Position numbers and translations under genes: made by a program
Part shown: piece by piece, positions 7,788 through 14,453 of the stretch
Numbering within the stretch: the first letter of the stretch is position 1
How the letters are laid out: each line of letters begins with the position of its first letter
Notes under the pieces: model-generated
Seen by the model: only the letters and a program-made list of their open reading frames with translations
The model's database searches: none
Told to the model about the DNA's origin: nothing
Source of the DNA: a virus
IMG/VR virus record: IMGVR_UViG_3300042450_002344
Coordinates: 1 to 27,098 of that record
Reading direction: 5' to 3' (one strand)
Length of the DNA stretch: 27,098 bases

Positions 7788-8203
7788 CAGGATTCCTCTC
7801 CTTTTACCCACTTGCCTTTATCTGCCACATAGTAGTTCACTCCGTTGGCTGGTGCAAGTTTTCCGTCTTCATCTTTTTCGTACTGGCCGAACGAATCCGT
7901 ACCTTTCCAAGCCCATTCACAACAAGGAGTATCACTCTCGCACGGGTGCAAAGCCTTGCCAATTGATTTATGCAATCGAGGAAAAAGCTGAAGAAACTTA
8001 ACCACACAGTCATGGCACATAATCCACTGCCTGCTCTCTTCTTTATTGAACAGCCAATCAATGTTGTCGTCAAATCCGCCGTAGTAACCAAACGAGTCAA
8101 AAGGCATAACCCATCCGTTGTCCGGATAGTTTTCTTGTTGGGTTGCTAAACAGCTACCCCCGCATCCAGAGCATTCAATATTTTTGTGTTTTGATGCACT
8201 CAC
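7787..8203 (-). CDS. Cys-rich hypothetical protein, probable metal binder
   Basis: 138 residues. The N-terminus has CSGCGGSC, the middle has MCHDC and later CESDTPCC, so several cysteine clusters could bind zinc. A GTG start at 8203 overlaps the previous stop (GTGA). A WAWKGTDSFGQYEKDEDGKLAPANG segment near the end is polar and loop-like. No family is recognised. It belongs to the minus-strand operon of small proteins. Confidence 0.82.
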   Translation of the reverse strand: MSASKHKNIECSGCGGSCLATQQENYPDNGWVMPFDSFGYYGGFDDNIDWLFNKEESRQWIMCHDCVVKFLQLFPRLHKSIGKALHPCESDTPCCEWAWKGTDSFGQYEKDEDGKLAPANGVNYYVADKGKWVKGEES

Positions 8204-8562
8204 CTGTCATCCCTCGTTCCTGCTCCAACCATCCAGCATCCATCATCAATGAGAGAATGCGCTAAGTACCCAACCAACTCAATGAAACGTTTGAGAGAGA
8301 TATCCCACTCGTACAGGTTCTCGTCAAAGTGGCCACCAACGATATCGCTCCAAATTGCTTCAATCGCCTCAGCGCCCGTAGTGCCACGGGTGTAGTAGTT
8401 CTCACGCAAGATTTCAAAAATCTCGTAGTGCTCTGTTTCTTTTTCCAAGGAGTTTTTGATTTTTCCTTTGAGCTCAACAATTTCCCGTCGAAGACTGTCG
8501 TTTTCTCCACGCACAAAGTTGTACGAGTTCGTGAGTGTGGCCAAAGCTTCTTTGGTTTTCAC
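8200..8562 (-). CDS. Coiled-coil hypothetical protein
   Basis: About 120 residues with a GTG start at 8562 overlapping the upstream stop; GAGGAG lies about seven bases before it, which favours this start over the in-frame GTG at 8568. Residues about 10-50 (LTNSYNFVRGENDSLRREIVELKGKI) have heptad-like Leu/Ile spacing typical of a coiled coil. The rest is acidic and helical. The function is unknown. Confidence 0.8.
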   Translation of the reverse strand: MKTKEALATLTNSYNFVRGENDSLRREIVELKGKIKNSLEKETEHYEIFEILRENYYTRGTTGAEAIEAIWSDIVGGHFDENLYEWDISLKRFIELVGYLAHSLIDDGCWMVGAGTRDDR

Positions 8563-8891
8563 TTGCACTCCTCAAAAACTTGGCCGCCGTCGGTCATTCG
8601 CAATTCACAGCTTGGATGAGTCGGGAGATAAACGGTGTCTCCGATTGTCAAATCTGTTCCGTAAAGGTTTACGAGTTTGTCTACGACATTCCTAGTGTTG
8701 CCTTCACAGTGCTCACGTGCAATCCAGTAAAGGGTGTCGCCCTCTTTGATTGTCACCGGTGCGCCATCACAGAAAAACTCATTGTCTTTGATGGACTGCT
8801 TCTCCATGTATGTGTAGCTCAAGAACAAACCACCAATTACGGAGATTGAAATTGCAAAAGACTTGAATCGTCGGTATGAATTTTCGTTCAT
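8559..8891 (-). CDS. Membrane-anchored LysM-like protein
   Basis: 110 residues. A membrane helix (about 10-28) follows a basic N-terminus. Residues about 46-90 (VTIKEGDTLYWIAREH ... LTIGDTVYLP) match a LysM repeat, a module that binds N-acetylglucosamine in peptidoglycan. The protein would sit in the membrane with the LysM domain outside, touching the wall. GGGGAG precedes the ATG by eight bases. In a phage early operon this could modify the host envelope or block superinfection, but that is inference. Confidence 0.85.
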   Translation of the reverse strand: MNENSYRRFKSFAISISVIGGLFLSYTYMEKQSIKDNEFFCDGAPVTIKEGDTLYWIAREHCEGNTRNVVDKLVNLYGTDLTIGDTVYLPTHPSCELRMTDGGQVFEECK

Positions 8892-8893
8892 TA

Positions 8894-9169
8894 CTAAATC
8901 TCCCCTTTTTTGCCGCCGTTTTTTTCATAATGATTGACAGCATCGCCAATCATCTTGAAGTATGAACCGGACTCGACTACTACGCCTTCTGGGCGCTCAA
9001 CAATCGTCCAGACAACATACCTGGTAAATGTGTTTTTGATAAGCAAAAACAGACCGATGTGATACGGATATGTTCCGTCTCCACCCTTGCTCTTTTGGGT
9101 GGCGGCAATAAGGACTGCATCCTGCTTCTCAAGAAACATTCCAGGCTCAACCAAGTTAAGTGTTTCCAT
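8894..9169 (-). CDS. Hypothetical protein
   Basis: 91 residues. GGAGAG just upstream selects the ATG at 9169 rather than the longer frame. The protein mixes short strands and helices (VLIAATQKSK, HIGLFLLIKNTFTRYVVWTIV) and ends with a Lys-rich tail. No family is recognised. It lies two bases from both neighbours in the minus-strand operon. Confidence 0.8.
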   Translation of the reverse strand: METLNLVEPGMFLEKQDAVLIAATQKSKGGDGTYPYHIGLFLLIKNTFTRYVVWTIVERPEGVVVESGSYFKMIGDAVNHYEKNGGKKGEI

Positions 9170-9171
9170 GA

Positions 9172-9582
9172 TTACTCTCCATCCTCTTCTTGTCCGATTT
9201 TTGAGATGCACACAGACACGACTTCCTTGACTGTTGTTGCTTGGTCCGCAATTGACTGCTCAATGATTCCAATAGATACAGCGCTGTCAAACAGCTCGTT
9301 GTCAATGACCGTCTTTGTCACTTTACGGAGCTGTGCGGGCTTCAGGAGCTTGCTGAGGGCATCGAGGCTGTAGCTAGAACGCATTGCACGCCGGATGTAG
9401 ACCTTTACCGTGCTCTGGGATGTGATTACCTGCTCAACACCCTCTCGTGCACAGGCCTCCATGAAAGCTGCTTCTGCGTCACGCTTCTCACGGGAAGCTT
9501 TTTCTGCAATCGCACGCTTCTGAACGAGGTCAGCAGCGGCTTGGGCTGCGCTAAGTTTTGATGGTTTCTTGGTGGTTTTCAT
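9172..9582 (-). CDS. Coiled-coil hypothetical protein, first gene of operon
   Basis: 136 residues. The N-terminal half is Ala/Lys/Glu-rich (SAAQAAADLVQKRAIAEKASREKRDAEAAFMEACARE) and should form a long helix or coiled coil; the C-terminal half is mixed alpha/beta. AAAGGA precedes the ATG at 9582. It is the first gene behind the promoter at 9612-9640, giving a leader of about 23 bases. The function is unknown. Confidence 0.82.
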   Translation of the reverse strand: MKTTKKPSKLSAAQAAADLVQKRAIAEKASREKRDAEAAFMEACAREGVEQVITSQSTVKVYIRRAMRSSYSLDALSKLLKPAQLRKVTKTVIDNELFDSAVSIGIIEQSIADQATTVKEVVSVCISKIGQEEDGE

Positions 9583-9604
9583 ACTTTCCTTTGCTAATAG
9601 TGGT

Positions 9605-9623
9605 GCCTTGAAATGTACAAGGC
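9605..9623. promoter_or_regulatory. Operator-like palindrome over the -10 box
   Basis: GCCTTG (9605-9610) and CAAGGC (9618-9623) form a perfect 6-base inverted repeat with a 7-base centre that contains the -10 box of the promoter above. A repressor dimer bound here would block transcription. The winged-helix gene next to it (9689-10123) or the XRE regulator (16740-16952) are possible binders. Confidence 0.45.
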
Positions 9624-9640
9624 CCAAGGGGGAATTGCAA
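9612..9640 (-). promoter_or_regulatory. Promoter TTGCAA-17-TACATT for the minus-strand operon
   Basis: On the minus strand TTGCAA (9640-9635) is followed after 17 bases by TACATT (9617-9612). It is correctly placed for transcription of the genes from 9582 down to 7070. Confidence 0.6.
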
Positions 9641-9688
9641 CCACTAAATAGAATTTAGACTAATGTTTATTTAACTGGTGATATATTA

Positions 9689-10123
9689 CTAAAATGGGGT
9701 GTCTTCTTCAAAGGATGCGCTAAATATGGTCGAAAACCGCATGATATCGGGCAGCTTTTTTAGCTCAGAATAGTTAATTGAGAGGACATTCTTCCCGGCC
9801 ACTTTTGTCTTTGCTATTAAACCCGCGGAAACAAGCTGTGAAATGCACTTTTGGACAGCCCCCTCGGTTACCCCAAGGTAAATTGACAGGGCTCGCTGGG
9901 TGGTGTGGGGGTTCTCTGAAATAGCCACCAGAGTCCTTCCCAAGGCGTTTAGGAGGCCGATTTCATCTGGCCGGGCGTACGATATCAGCCTGTGTTTCTG
10001 AAGCTGGTCCATTACGGCAGTCTTGACCTCTTGGGCAAGTTTTGGCTCCATCAGCATCCCAATAGATTCAACAAGAGCATCCGCAATAACATGACTCTTA
10101 TATTTATTTTCATCCTGGTTCAC
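9689..10123 (-). CDS. Winged helix-turn-helix transcription regulator
   Basis: 144 residues. The central part (about 60-115: LNALGRTLVAISENPHTTQRALSIYLGVTEGAVQKCISQLVSAGLIAKTKVAGKNVLSINY) is a MarR/ArsR-like winged helix with recognition helix GAVQKCISQL and a wing. A GTG start at 10123 has AGGGG upstream. It is transcribed away from the plus-strand block at 10199 and lies just upstream of the operon promoter at 9640, so it probably controls one or both of these divergent units. Confidence 0.85.
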   Translation of the reverse strand: MNQDENKYKSHVIADALVESIGMLMEPKLAQEVKTAVMDQLQKHRLISYARPDEIGLLNALGRTLVAISENPHTTQRALSIYLGVTEGAVQKCISQLVSAGLIAKTKVAGKNVLSINYSELKKLPDIMRFSTIFSASFEEDTPF

Positions 10124-10132
10124 AGTTACCCC

Positions 10133-10160
10133 TTGACGGAAATTACATTTGTGTTATTAT
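10133..10160 (+). promoter_or_regulatory. Promoter TTGACG-16-TATTAT
   Basis: TTGACG (10133-10138) and TATTAT (10155-10160) are separated by 16 bases and lie 38 bases before the ATG at 10199. This is a near-consensus sigma-70 promoter for the plus-strand genes from 10199. It overlaps the start region of the divergent regulator gene, so the two units could be cross-controlled. Confidence 0.6.
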
Positions 10161-10198
10161 TCGGCGACAACAACAACATAGCCAGATGGGGATACCAC

Positions 10199-10483
10199 AT
10201 GACAGTGCTGGGTGACAGGTTAGCAAATCTTTCTATATCAAGCAAGCATCTACCTTGCCCGATGGGAAAGCTTCTAAATAATATTGACCGGGAGACGGCT
10301 GTTGCTCTTATTGACGTGATGTCAAAAGAAGATATACCAACAAGCACGATTCACCGTGAGTTACACAACTCCGGAATCCCAATCGCTAGAGAGTCAATTC
10401 AATTGTTTAGGAATAACGCATGTGCTTGCTCAAACGAGGATAAGTGCAATATCAACGAAATTACCAATGGGGGAACAAAATGA
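10199..10483 (+). CDS. Small actinophage-type DNA-binding protein
   Basis: 94 residues with a GGGG site before the ATG. The core pattern CPMGKLLNNIDRETAVALIDVMSKEDIPTSTIHRELHNSGIPIARESIQLFRNNAC resembles small helix-turn-helix proteins frequent in actinophages: a C-x3-(K/W)L start, a helical DNA-binding middle, and a final H/R-x-C motif. The stop overlaps the metallophosphoesterase start (ATGA), so the two are probably co-translated. A DNA-binding role is inferred from the helix pattern. Confidence 0.75.
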   Translation: MTVLGDRLANLSISSKHLPCPMGKLLNNIDRETAVALIDVMSKEDIPTSTIHRELHNSGIPIARESIQLFRNNACACSNEDKCNINEITNGGTK

Positions 10484-11697
10484 ACAAGTCAAACAATAAA
10501 ATCGCAGCTGGCGTCAGCAAGATTAAGAAAGAACACGAGAAAAAAGAATCAAGCAAGAAGATGCTTAACGCAATCGAGCAGATGATATCTAAAAAAGGTA
10601 TTGACTTCGACAGCATCGGAAGCATAGACAGAATTTCTCTGTACCAGACTGTCACCAAAGACGAAGAGGGCAATACAGAGATTCACGACTTGCAGGCAGT
10701 TCAGCTTTCCCCAACGTGGGACAGCGGTCCACAGTGGAAGCTTCCAGAACAAGGGCCTCTGTTGCAAATACAAAAGTCAACAGTTACGCCAAAGAAGAAT
10801 ACAAGCCTAAAGATGGCACTGATAGTTCCCGATATACAGTTCGGTTATTATCGTGATAGAGACCTGAACTTAGTACCTACTCATGACGAGCGTGCTATCG
10901 CAATCGTTCTTGCTATCGCAAAGCGATATCAACCAGACCAAATCATTTGTCTTGGAGACAACCTTGACTTGCCAGAGATGAGCAAATATAGATTGAGCCC
11001 GGCTTTTGCGAACACAACTCAGGCTTCAATTGATAGAGCAACAACATTCTGCGCTGAAATGCGAGAAGCAGTTCCTCATGCAAAGATAGTTTGGCTTGCC
11101 GGAAACCACGAAGAGCGTCTAACCAATTACCTTCTTGATAATGCAAAGGCCGCTTTCGGAATAAGTCGTGGCAATACACCGGAAGGCTGGCCTGACTTGT
11201 CAGTTCCAAACCTCTTGCGCATGGATGAGTATGGCGTGCAATATCTCGATGGGTACCCAACTGGTTACTACCTCATCAATGAACAGCTTGCATGTATACA
11301 CGGAGACAAGGTTCGCTCCAACGGTTCAACCGCCCACATGTACCTAAACGCAGAGAAGATGTCCGTTATCTACGGCCACATCCACCGAAATGAAATGGCG
11401 TACAAAACACGTCGTGACCACGACGGTCCGAGAACAATTATGGCTGCATCGCCGGGAACTCTCGCACGGGTAGACGGCGCAGTGCCATCAACCAAGGGCG
11501 GGATAGATGTCTACGGACGACCGAAAACAGTTGTTGAGAACTGGCAACAAGGCTTCGCTCTTGTCCACTTCCAGGAGACAGGAAAGCAGTTCTTCAACTA
11601 CGAGCCGGCCTTGATATACGACGGCTGGTGCGTTTTCCGTGGGGAAGAGTTTGACGGTAGAAAGTCAAAAGCTCCAACCCTCAAGCCGGTTAAATAA
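10480..11697 (+). CDS. Calcineurin-like metallophosphoesterase
   Basis: 405 residues. All core metal-binding motifs of the calcineurin-like fold are present in order: PDIQFGYY (about 117; Gln replaces the usual His of DxH), GDNLD (about 158), GNHEER (about 208), IHGD (about 273) and GHIHRNE (about 299). The N-terminal 100 residues are charged and probably an extra domain. Such phage enzymes are metal-dependent phosphodiesterases or phosphatases that may act on DNA or nucleotides. The Gln in motif I is a small deviation that may affect metal choice. It follows a DNA-binding protein, which favours a nucleic-acid role. Confidence 0.9.
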   Translation: MNKSNNKIAAGVSKIKKEHEKKESSKKMLNAIEQMISKKGIDFDSIGSIDRISLYQTVTKDEEGNTEIHDLQAVQLSPTWDSGPQWKLPEQGPLLQIQKSTVTPKKNTSLKMALIVPDIQFGYYRDRDLNLVPTHDERAIAIVLAIAKRYQPDQIICLGDNLDLPEMSKYRLSPAFANTTQASIDRATTFCAEMREAVPHAKIVWLAGNHEERLTNYLLDNAKAAFGISRGNTPEGWPDLSVPNLLRMDEYGVQYLDGYPTGYYLINEQLACIHGDKVRSNGSTAHMYLNAEKMSVIYGHIHRNEMAYKTRRDHDGPRTIMAASPGTLARVDGAVPSTKGGIDVYGRPKTVVENWQQGFALVHFQETGKQFFNYEPALIYDGWCVFRGEEFDGRKSKAPTLKPVK

Positions 11698-11764
11698 CCT
11701 CGCCAGATAAACGGCGCGTAATCCAATCCATGTTTCCTAGACCCTGCTTATCAGAAAGCTCTAT

Positions 11765-12388
11765 ATGACAACAATACTGGCAATACAGGGAGATGGCTTC
11801 TGCATGGTGGCTACAGACTCTCGGATAGTGGATATAGACAGCTCAGGAGTAGGTTCAGCCTCGGTATTGGGGGACAACATCAAGAAGGTCGTACAGAACG
11901 GACCGTACTTGATAGGAGCAGCTGGAGATGTTCGAGCAATCAACATCGTCTCGTTTACCTTCAGTCCCCCGATACCCAAGGTAACCCTGAAAGGGAACCT
12001 GTTAGACAAGTTTATTACCAATGAGTTCATACCGTCTTTACGTAAATGCTTTGAAGAAGCTGGTTACTCAACATCAGCGAATGAATCCACCAAGCTAGCT
12101 GAGTTTGATTCCCAGATACTCGTTGTAGTGAATGGGCAGGCTTATGTGATTGGTGGGGACTACTCATGGGCAAGCGACTCTAACGGGTTGTACGCACTTG
12201 GGTCTGGAGCTGCTTATGCGATGGGGGCGATGCTGGCAACAGTTCCTAGTAAGAGGCACAACATAGCCTGCAAGAACCTACTTCTAAAGGCCCTAGGTAT
12301 AGCCACGAAGTGTGACCCGTTCACCGGACCTCCTTATCACACACTGATACAAGAGCGCCAGCAAATCAGGACGCGACCTAAAAAGTAG
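11765..12388 (+). CDS. Proteasome-beta/HslV-like Ntn hydrolase
   Basis: 207 residues. After removal of Met1 the new N-terminus would be Thr2, matching the catalytic threonine of proteasome beta subunits and HslV. The start TTILAIQGDGFCMVATDSR follows the family pattern, with D18 in the place of Asp17; Lys40/41 could serve as the conserved lysine after a short insertion (about 23-36). Later ALGSGAAYAMGAM fits the family's SG/GSG segment near the active site. These enzymes cut peptides inside ring complexes, but no ATPase partner is encoded here. It might work alone, process a phage protein, or interfere with the host proteasome that many actinobacteria have. Confidence 0.82.
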   Translation: MTTILAIQGDGFCMVATDSRIVDIDSSGVGSASVLGDNIKKVVQNGPYLIGAAGDVRAINIVSFTFSPPIPKVTLKGNLLDKFITNEFIPSLRKCFEEAGYSTSANESTKLAEFDSQILVVVNGQAYVIGGDYSWASDSNGLYALGSGAAYAMGAMLATVPSKRHNIACKNLLLKALGIATKCDPFTGPPYHTLIQERQQIRTRPKK

Positions 12389-12396
12389 CCATAATA

Positions 12397-12426
12397 GTTT
12401 CTACACAAAAGAATAGGGGTAGAAAC
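12397..12426 (+). promoter_or_regulatory. Inverted repeat overlapping the whiB ribosome-binding site
   Basis: GTTTCTAC (12397-12404) and GTAGAAAC (12419-12426) form a perfect 8-base stem with a 14-base loop. The AGGGG ribosome-binding site (12415-12419) lies at the foot of the stem, two to three bases before the ATG at 12429. As RNA it could hide the site; as DNA it could be an operator. Confidence 0.5.
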
Positions 12427-12428
12427 AT

Positions 12429-12815
12429 ATGAGTGAAATTGAATCAGTAGAAGTATCTATAGAGACTGTTGAAGAAAGAAAGTCTAAGAACAAAAGTGTA
12501 AGAAGAAATTTACAAGACATAGCTAGTGGTATTGCTATACAAAGATACGACTGGATGGACCTAGCAAGATGCAAGGGTCGTACTAACGAGATGTTTCCTA
12601 AAGGACACAAGGACATTAGTTACATTCAGGGGGCTAGGGAGATGTGTGCGTACTGCACTGTTCGACCACAGTGCCTGGAGTATGCACTAGAGTTTCCACC
12701 TGCTGACATGCACGGGGTATGGGCAGGGATGACATCAAGACAATTAGCGGCCGAACAAAGAAGGAGAGGAATCGCACCTACTAAGCCAACGCTTAGCCAG
12801 ATGTGGAACGACTAA
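12429..12815 (+). CDS. WhiB-family iron-sulfur transcription factor
   Basis: 128 residues. The four cluster cysteines are at C48 (LARCKG), C73, C76 and C82 (CAYCTVRPQC), followed by the GVWAG turn (96-100) and a basic RQLAAEQRRRG tail, exactly the WhiB/Wbl architecture. Wbl proteins hold a [4Fe-4S] cluster and bind the primary sigma factor to change transcription; phage versions can repress host whiB genes. The N-terminal 40 residues are an unrelated charged extension. The family is confined to actinobacteria and their phages, so it is the best host indicator in the window. Its stop overlaps the next start. Confidence 0.95.
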   Translation: MSEIESVEVSIETVEERKSKNKSVRRNLQDIASGIAIQRYDWMDLARCKGRTNEMFPKGHKDISYIQGAREMCAYCTVRPQCLEYALEFPPADMHGVWAGMTSRQLAAEQRRRGIAPTKPTLSQMWND

Positions 12816-13057
12816 TGAGCAAGAAGAATCATGTAGTGCCGGTTGTAATGAATGAGTACCAGTACAAGATGCTGTGCAGGTTGCTTACAGCCAAGATGGC
12901 TGAACTTAAGATGAGCCAGAGGAACGGAACATCGGAGTATGCAGAGACGAAGGAAGCTTTTGAGCGACTTAAGAATGCGTATGAGAAGACGCTCGAGTTT
13001 GAACAGAAGAACTGGCGATTGCAGTTCGTACGACCAGATGGGTTGCCGAGCAAGTAA
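12815..13057 (+). CDS. Small helical hypothetical protein
   Basis: 80 residues starting in a TAATG overlap with the WhiB gene, so translation is probably coupled. The protein is almost fully helical and charged (YQYKMLCRLLTAKMAELKMSQ ... EAFERLKNAYEKTLEFEQKN), suggesting a helical hairpin. No family is recognised. It may be a partner of the WhiB protein, by position only. Confidence 0.8.
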   Translation: MSKKNHVVPVVMNEYQYKMLCRLLTAKMAELKMSQRNGTSEYAETKEAFERLKNAYEKTLEFEQKNWRLQFVRPDGLPSK

Positions 13058-13124
13058 AAGACAAATTGGGGACGAAAAGTAAGCCGCCGTGTCAGATTTT
13101 TGTTGCTTACCCCTAGTTTTGTAT

Positions 13125-13154
13125 TTGCATTTTGTGTGCGACTAAATCTATGCG
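13125..13154 (+). promoter_or_regulatory. Candidate promoter TTGCAT-18-TATGCG
   Basis: TTGCAT (13125-13130) and TATGCG (13149-13154) lie upstream of the short Cys-rich frame at 13196. The -35 box is like others in the window, but the -10 box is weak. The segment TGCGAC occurs twice here (13136 and 13151), possibly a small direct repeat. Confidence 0.3.
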
Positions 13155-13195
13155 ACAATAAGTACAAGTCGTAATAAATCTACGTGAGGAAAAGT

Positions 13196-13279
13196 ATGCT
13201 GCTTCCAGGATTGCCATGCAGGTGCCCGTTCATACCGGTCTACCCTGTATGCGGTGAGAAAGAAGAAGAAGAAGACTGA
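13196..13279 (+). CDS. 27-residue Cys/Pro-rich peptide
   Basis: The frame starts MLLPGLPCRCPFIPVYPVCG and ends in an acidic tail. AGGA lies four bases before the ATG and a candidate promoter lies upstream. Three Cys and five Pro in 20 residues is unusual composition. It ends ten bases before the convergent gene at 13289. The good ribosome-binding site supports translation; the function is unknown. Confidence 0.45.
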   Translation: MLLPGLPCRCPFIPVYPVCGEKEEEED

Positions 13280-13288
13280 GAGCCCGTT

Positions 13289-13681
13289 CTAGGCTGTACC
13301 AAATTCCTGAAGGCTGCCATCAAGTTTTTCTCTAAAGTATTTTTTATTCTTTGGTGGATTACCGTTGTATCGATTGAGGTTCCCTTTGCGGTCTTCAAGA
13401 ATGTATCCAGGCTTATATGGTGATGGTTTTTGTGGTTGCCACTTCCCGTCTATGCGTCTAACTTTGGGCGGGTTCTTCGATGGGCCCTTCTTTGGGGCTG
13501 GTCTTTCATCAGGGGTTCCATCCCCTATATTCCCGTCAGAGTCTCTGTCAATTTCGGATTGGACACCACTTCCGCCGATAGGTGGACCAAGACGTTTTGT
13601 TTCTGAGTTTTCAAAACGAAAACCCTTAATCTCGCCCTTGTATGTTCCCCAGGTTTCATTTTGATTGTTTTGCTCGGACAT
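13289..13681 (-). CDS. Low-complexity basic protein with DxDxDG loop
   Basis: 130 residues. It is rich in Pro, Lys, Gly and Asp, and probably largely disordered. DRDSDGNIGDGTPDE resembles a calcium-binding loop (EF-hand or dockerin-like); the second half repeats short KWQPQKPSPYKPGYILED-type basic-aromatic patches. It is directly downstream of tRNA-Asn on the same strand, so it may share that promoter. No strong ribosome-binding site is seen. The function is unknown. Confidence 0.68.
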   Translation of the reverse strand: MSEQNNQNETWGTYKGEIKGFRFENSETKRLGPPIGGSGVQSEIDRDSDGNIGDGTPDERPAPKKGPSKNPPKVRRIDGKWQPQKPSPYKPGYILEDRKGNLNRYNGNPPKNKKYFREKLDGSLQEFGTA

Positions 13682-13699
13682 TCTTTTATTTTACATCAC

Positions 13700-13775
13700 T
13701 GGCTGGCGAGGTAGGGCTCGAACCTACGACAAGCGGATTAACAGTCCGCTGCTCTGCCAGCTGAGCTACTCGCCA
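13700..13775 (-). tRNA. tRNA-Asn (GTT)
   Basis: The minus strand folds into a standard cloverleaf: acceptor TGGCGAG/CTCGCCA, a D arm with AGCTCAGCTGGCAGAGC, anticodon loop CTGTTAA with anticodon GTT, T arm AGGTTCGAGCCCT, discriminator G and an encoded CCA (13700-13702). 76 bases. A strong promoter lies 62 bases upstream. Confidence 0.95.
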
Positions 13776-13836
13776 AAGCGAGGGCACACCACAGTGTCGT
13801 TTAAGGCGCGTTATACACACAGCCCCCTCATAGGGA

Positions 13837-13865
13837 AGCATAGCAATAGTAAGTATTACTGTCAA
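13837..13865 (-). promoter_or_regulatory. Strong promoter TTGACA-17-TATGCT between two tRNA genes
   Basis: On the minus strand a consensus TTGACA (13865-13860) is followed after 17 bases by TATGCT (13842-13837). It sits between the two tRNA genes and would transcribe tRNA-Asn and the gene at 13289-13681, independently of the replication operon upstream. Confidence 0.7.
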
Positions 13866-13880
13866 GACTTACAATTACAG

Positions 13881-13954
13881 CGCGTCGAGTAGGAATCGAA
13901 CCTACAACCTACAGATTAGAAGTCTGTTGCTCTATCCGATTGAGCTATCGACGC
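13881..13954 (-). tRNA. tRNA-Arg (TCT)
   Basis: Cloverleaf on the minus strand: acceptor GCGTCGA/TCGACGC, D arm TAGCTCAATCGGATAGAGC, anticodon loop ACTTCTAA with anticodon TCT, T arm AGGTTCGATTCCT. The 3' CCA is not encoded (the sequence is GCTG after the acceptor). Its first base is directly next to the TGA stop of the upstream gene (13955-13957), so it is probably cut out of the mRNA of that operon. Anticodon TCT reads AGA/AGG, codons often rare in actinobacterial hosts. Confidence 0.95.
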
Positions 13955-14299
13955 TCATCTGGTGCGAACACCACACGTGCTGCAGAATTCTAATCCACCG
14001 ACGAGCTCCAGCTGAATATCGCAGCGGGACTTACCACAAGGCATGATGAGCCGCTCGCCGTCGAGGTACGCGCGTATCTGCTCAATCGTTCCAGGCGGTG
14101 GAGCTACTGGTTCCGGTGCTATCGGTAGTCCTCTGCCGGCTCTTACGGCACCGTAGATGACCCCTAGGGCCCAGTTGTTAATAGATGTGTGGTTTGCTTC
14201 GCAGATATCAATTATCTGGTTCTTGAGCTTCCCGGACATTCTGATGACGAGGTTGTACTCCCCGTCGTCGTCACCTGCTCTTACTGGTAAATGGGGCAT
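13955..14299 (-). CDS. Ribbon-helix-helix-like protein with C-terminal zinc-ribbon-like Cys
   Basis: About 114 residues from the ATG at 14299 (an in-frame TTG at 14308 is also possible); it overlaps the upstream gene. The segment YNLVIRMSGKLKNQIIDICEANHTSINNWALGVIYGAVR fits an Arc/MetJ-type ribbon-helix-helix. The C-terminus has CGKSRC and CSTCG, which could bind zinc. It resembles the smaller protein encoded just upstream, so the pair may have arisen by duplication and work together in DNA binding. The start is uncertain. Confidence 0.78.
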   Translation of the reverse strand: MPHLPVRAGDDDGEYNLVIRMSGKLKNQIIDICEANHTSINNWALGVIYGAVRAGRGLPIAPEPVAPPPGTIEQIRAYLDGERLIMPCGKSRCDIQLELVGGLEFCSTCGVRTR

Positions 14300-14453
14300 C
14301 GCGCTCAATCAGACTTTTGATGTATTCGGTGATGGTCATGTCGTAGCCATCAGAGACTTCGATGATGTGGTTCTTGAATTCGGCCGGCACGCGCATTGTA
14401 ACTGCGGCCCACTTGCCGGCAGTAGCTTTTGGTGGTCTTCCGTTCTTAGCCAT
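14271..14453 (-). CDS. Small ribbon-helix-helix DNA-binding protein
   Basis: 60 residues. KWAAVTMRVPAEFKNHIIEVSDGYDMTITEYIKSLIERD is a clear ribbon-helix-helix: one beta strand (TMRVP) and two helices, with a basic N-terminal arm (KNGRPPKATAG). Such proteins dimerise and bind operators through the strand. Its ATG overlaps the end of the upstream replication gene by eight bases, and it overlaps the next gene too. Confidence 0.83.
   Translation of the reverse strand: MAKNGRPPKATAGKWAAVTMRVPAEFKNHIIEVSDGYDMTITEYIKSLIERDAPFTSKSR

Noticed and set aside
8329-8849. Plus-strand frames of 79-104 codons opposite the small-protein operon
   Set aside because: They oppose genes with good ribosome-binding sites and tight overlaps on the minus strand, and show no recognisable protein features.
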